Of a DNA stretch of 64,000 nucleotides, positions 63,493 through 64,000 are shown piece by piece. This DNA comes from Erythrobacter rubeus (GTDB lineage Bacteria; Pseudomonadota; Alphaproteobacteria; Sphingomonadales; Sphingomonadaceae), in assembly GCF_014705715.1 (NCBI RefSeq), contig NZ_JACXLC010000001.1, forward strand, positions 1,594,457 to 1,658,456, read 5' to 3'. A program made the position numbers and the translations under genes. Under the pieces are notes generated by a model, which was not told where the DNA came from, ran no database searches, and saw only the letters and a list, made by a program, of their open reading frames with translations. The first letter of the stretch is position 1, and every line of letters begins with the position of its first letter.

Positions 63493-63906
63493 ATGGCCAT
63501 TCTCGAAACCCTGATCGGCCCCATCACTTCGATCATCGACAAGATCATCCCCGACAAGGAGGCCCGCGCGAAGGCCAAGCTTGAGCTCATAAAGCTCGAA
63601 GGCACTCAGGAAATGCGCATGATCGAGGCGCGTTTGCAGGCCATCGTTGCCGAAGCGCATTCGACGGACCCGTGGACGAGCCGCGCTCGGCCCAGCTTCC
63701 TTTACGTGATGTACGCTCTGATCCTGTGGGCTCTGCCGATGGGCATACTTGCGGCGTTCAATCCCGGTGCCGCGCGGGATATCGCCGCCGGAATGAACGC
63801 CTATCTCGCAGGGCTGCCCGAACCGCTCTACGCGCTCTTCGGCACCGGCTATCTCGGCTACACCGCTGCACGCCAGTGGGGTAAAGTCAAAGGAGTGGAT
63901 AAATAG
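63493..63906 (+). CDS. GTA-type three-TM holin-like protein
   Basis: A 137-residue protein. The first 60 residues are charged and helical (IIDKIIPDKEARAKAKLELI), followed by WTSRARPSFLYVMYALILW and two to three hydrophobic segments. It matches the holin family associated with gene-transfer-agent release in alphaproteobacteria. No GTA capsid or tail genes or endolysin are in this window, but release genes are also separate from the main cluster in Rhodobacter. CAGGAG lies seven bases before the ATG at 63493. Confidence 0.78.
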   Translation: MAILETLIGPITSIIDKIIPDKEARAKAKLELIKLEGTQEMRMIEARLQAIVAEAHSTDPWTSRARPSFLYVMYALILWALPMGILAAFNPGAARDIAAGMNAYLAGLPEPLYALFGTGYLGYTAARQWGKVKGVDK

Positions 63907-64000
63907 GCCAGTACGAAGACCTCATGTCGGACTCGTAGCTGCCCCCTAAGGTAGACGGGTTACGAGGCGAGAAATGCGTCGGCAGTCTGTCGCATATACG

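Noticed and set aside
63974..64000. Possible start of a plus-strand gene (ATG at 63974 after GAGGCGAG)
   Set aside because: Only nine codons are visible before the window ends, too little to support a gene.

Overview
The window is ordinary, gene-dense chromosomal DNA (GC-rich, both strands used, no insertion sequences, phage blocks or CRISPR arrays seen) from an alphaproteobacterium, most likely the order Sphingomonadales and the family Erythrobacteraceae. The clues are the dapF-mtaB-ftsY-yciB run, the bamA-skp-fabZ cluster without lpxD, lpxA or lpxB (as expected for a glycosphingolipid-based, LPS-free outer membrane), an NDUFS4-type complex I accessory subunit gene, a single-gene GTA-type holin, and alphaproteobacterial direct-repeat LexA boxes.

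Layout. 0-5.4 kb (+): a membrane GGDEF-EAL protein, then dapF, mtaB, ftsY and yciB/ispZ, overlapping or nearly so. 5.4-15.2 kb (-): a small ORF, an acetylpolyamine amidohydrolase, the Kup potassium transporter, the cytochrome c maturation operon ccmCDEFGHI (including a 50-codon ccmD), a Leu/Glu-type amino acid dehydrogenase and tRNA-His. 15.4-31 kb: a 2OG-Fe(II) oxygenase (+), then a long minus-strand housekeeping block read from high to low coordinates: psd, pssA, (a small plus-strand gene), rpsB, tsf, (a plus-strand phosphoesterase), pyrH, frr, uppS, cdsA, dxr, rseP, bamA, skp, fabZ, rpmE. This block joins translation, isoprenoid and phospholipid synthesis with outer-membrane assembly. 31-44 kb: a KASIII-type synthase, tRNA-Tyr, rlmB, a lipoprotein, HU, Lon, YbaB, DnaX, SRP RNA, an NDUFS4-like subunit, HrpB, a polyprenyl diphosphate synthase and a chorismate mutase. 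44-49.8 kb (-): an envelope-signalling region with a secreted Thr/Arg-rich protein, a charged membrane protein coupled to an ECF sigma factor, a PepSY protein/response regulator/histidine kinase set and a SIMPL-domain protein. 49.9-64 kb: amidohydrolase, Uup-type ABC-F protein with a coupled UDG-family protein, SnoaL-like protein, a divergent DUF6456/XRE pair, a GT4 glycosyltransferase, secDF-yajC, tRNA-Pro, a TonB-dependent receptor, a CoA-ester lyase and the GTA-type holin.

The most notable signal is at 28932-29291. Three tandem copies of GAAC-N7-GAAC, the complement of the alphaproteobacterial LexA box GTTC-N7-GTTC, sit directly upstream of a 90-codon gene for a single-pass membrane protein. 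It lies between pssA and the divergent rpsB. The arrangement suggests a tightly LexA-repressed, DNA-damage-induced small membrane protein, possibly a division inhibitor analogous to Caulobacter SidA. Other points of interest are an EF-hand-like calcium loop inside the Skp-family chaperone, an uncharacterised ECF sigma/charged membrane protein/secreted protein locus, a perfect inverted repeat between the DUF6456 and XRE genes, and several non-ATG starts at gene overlaps.
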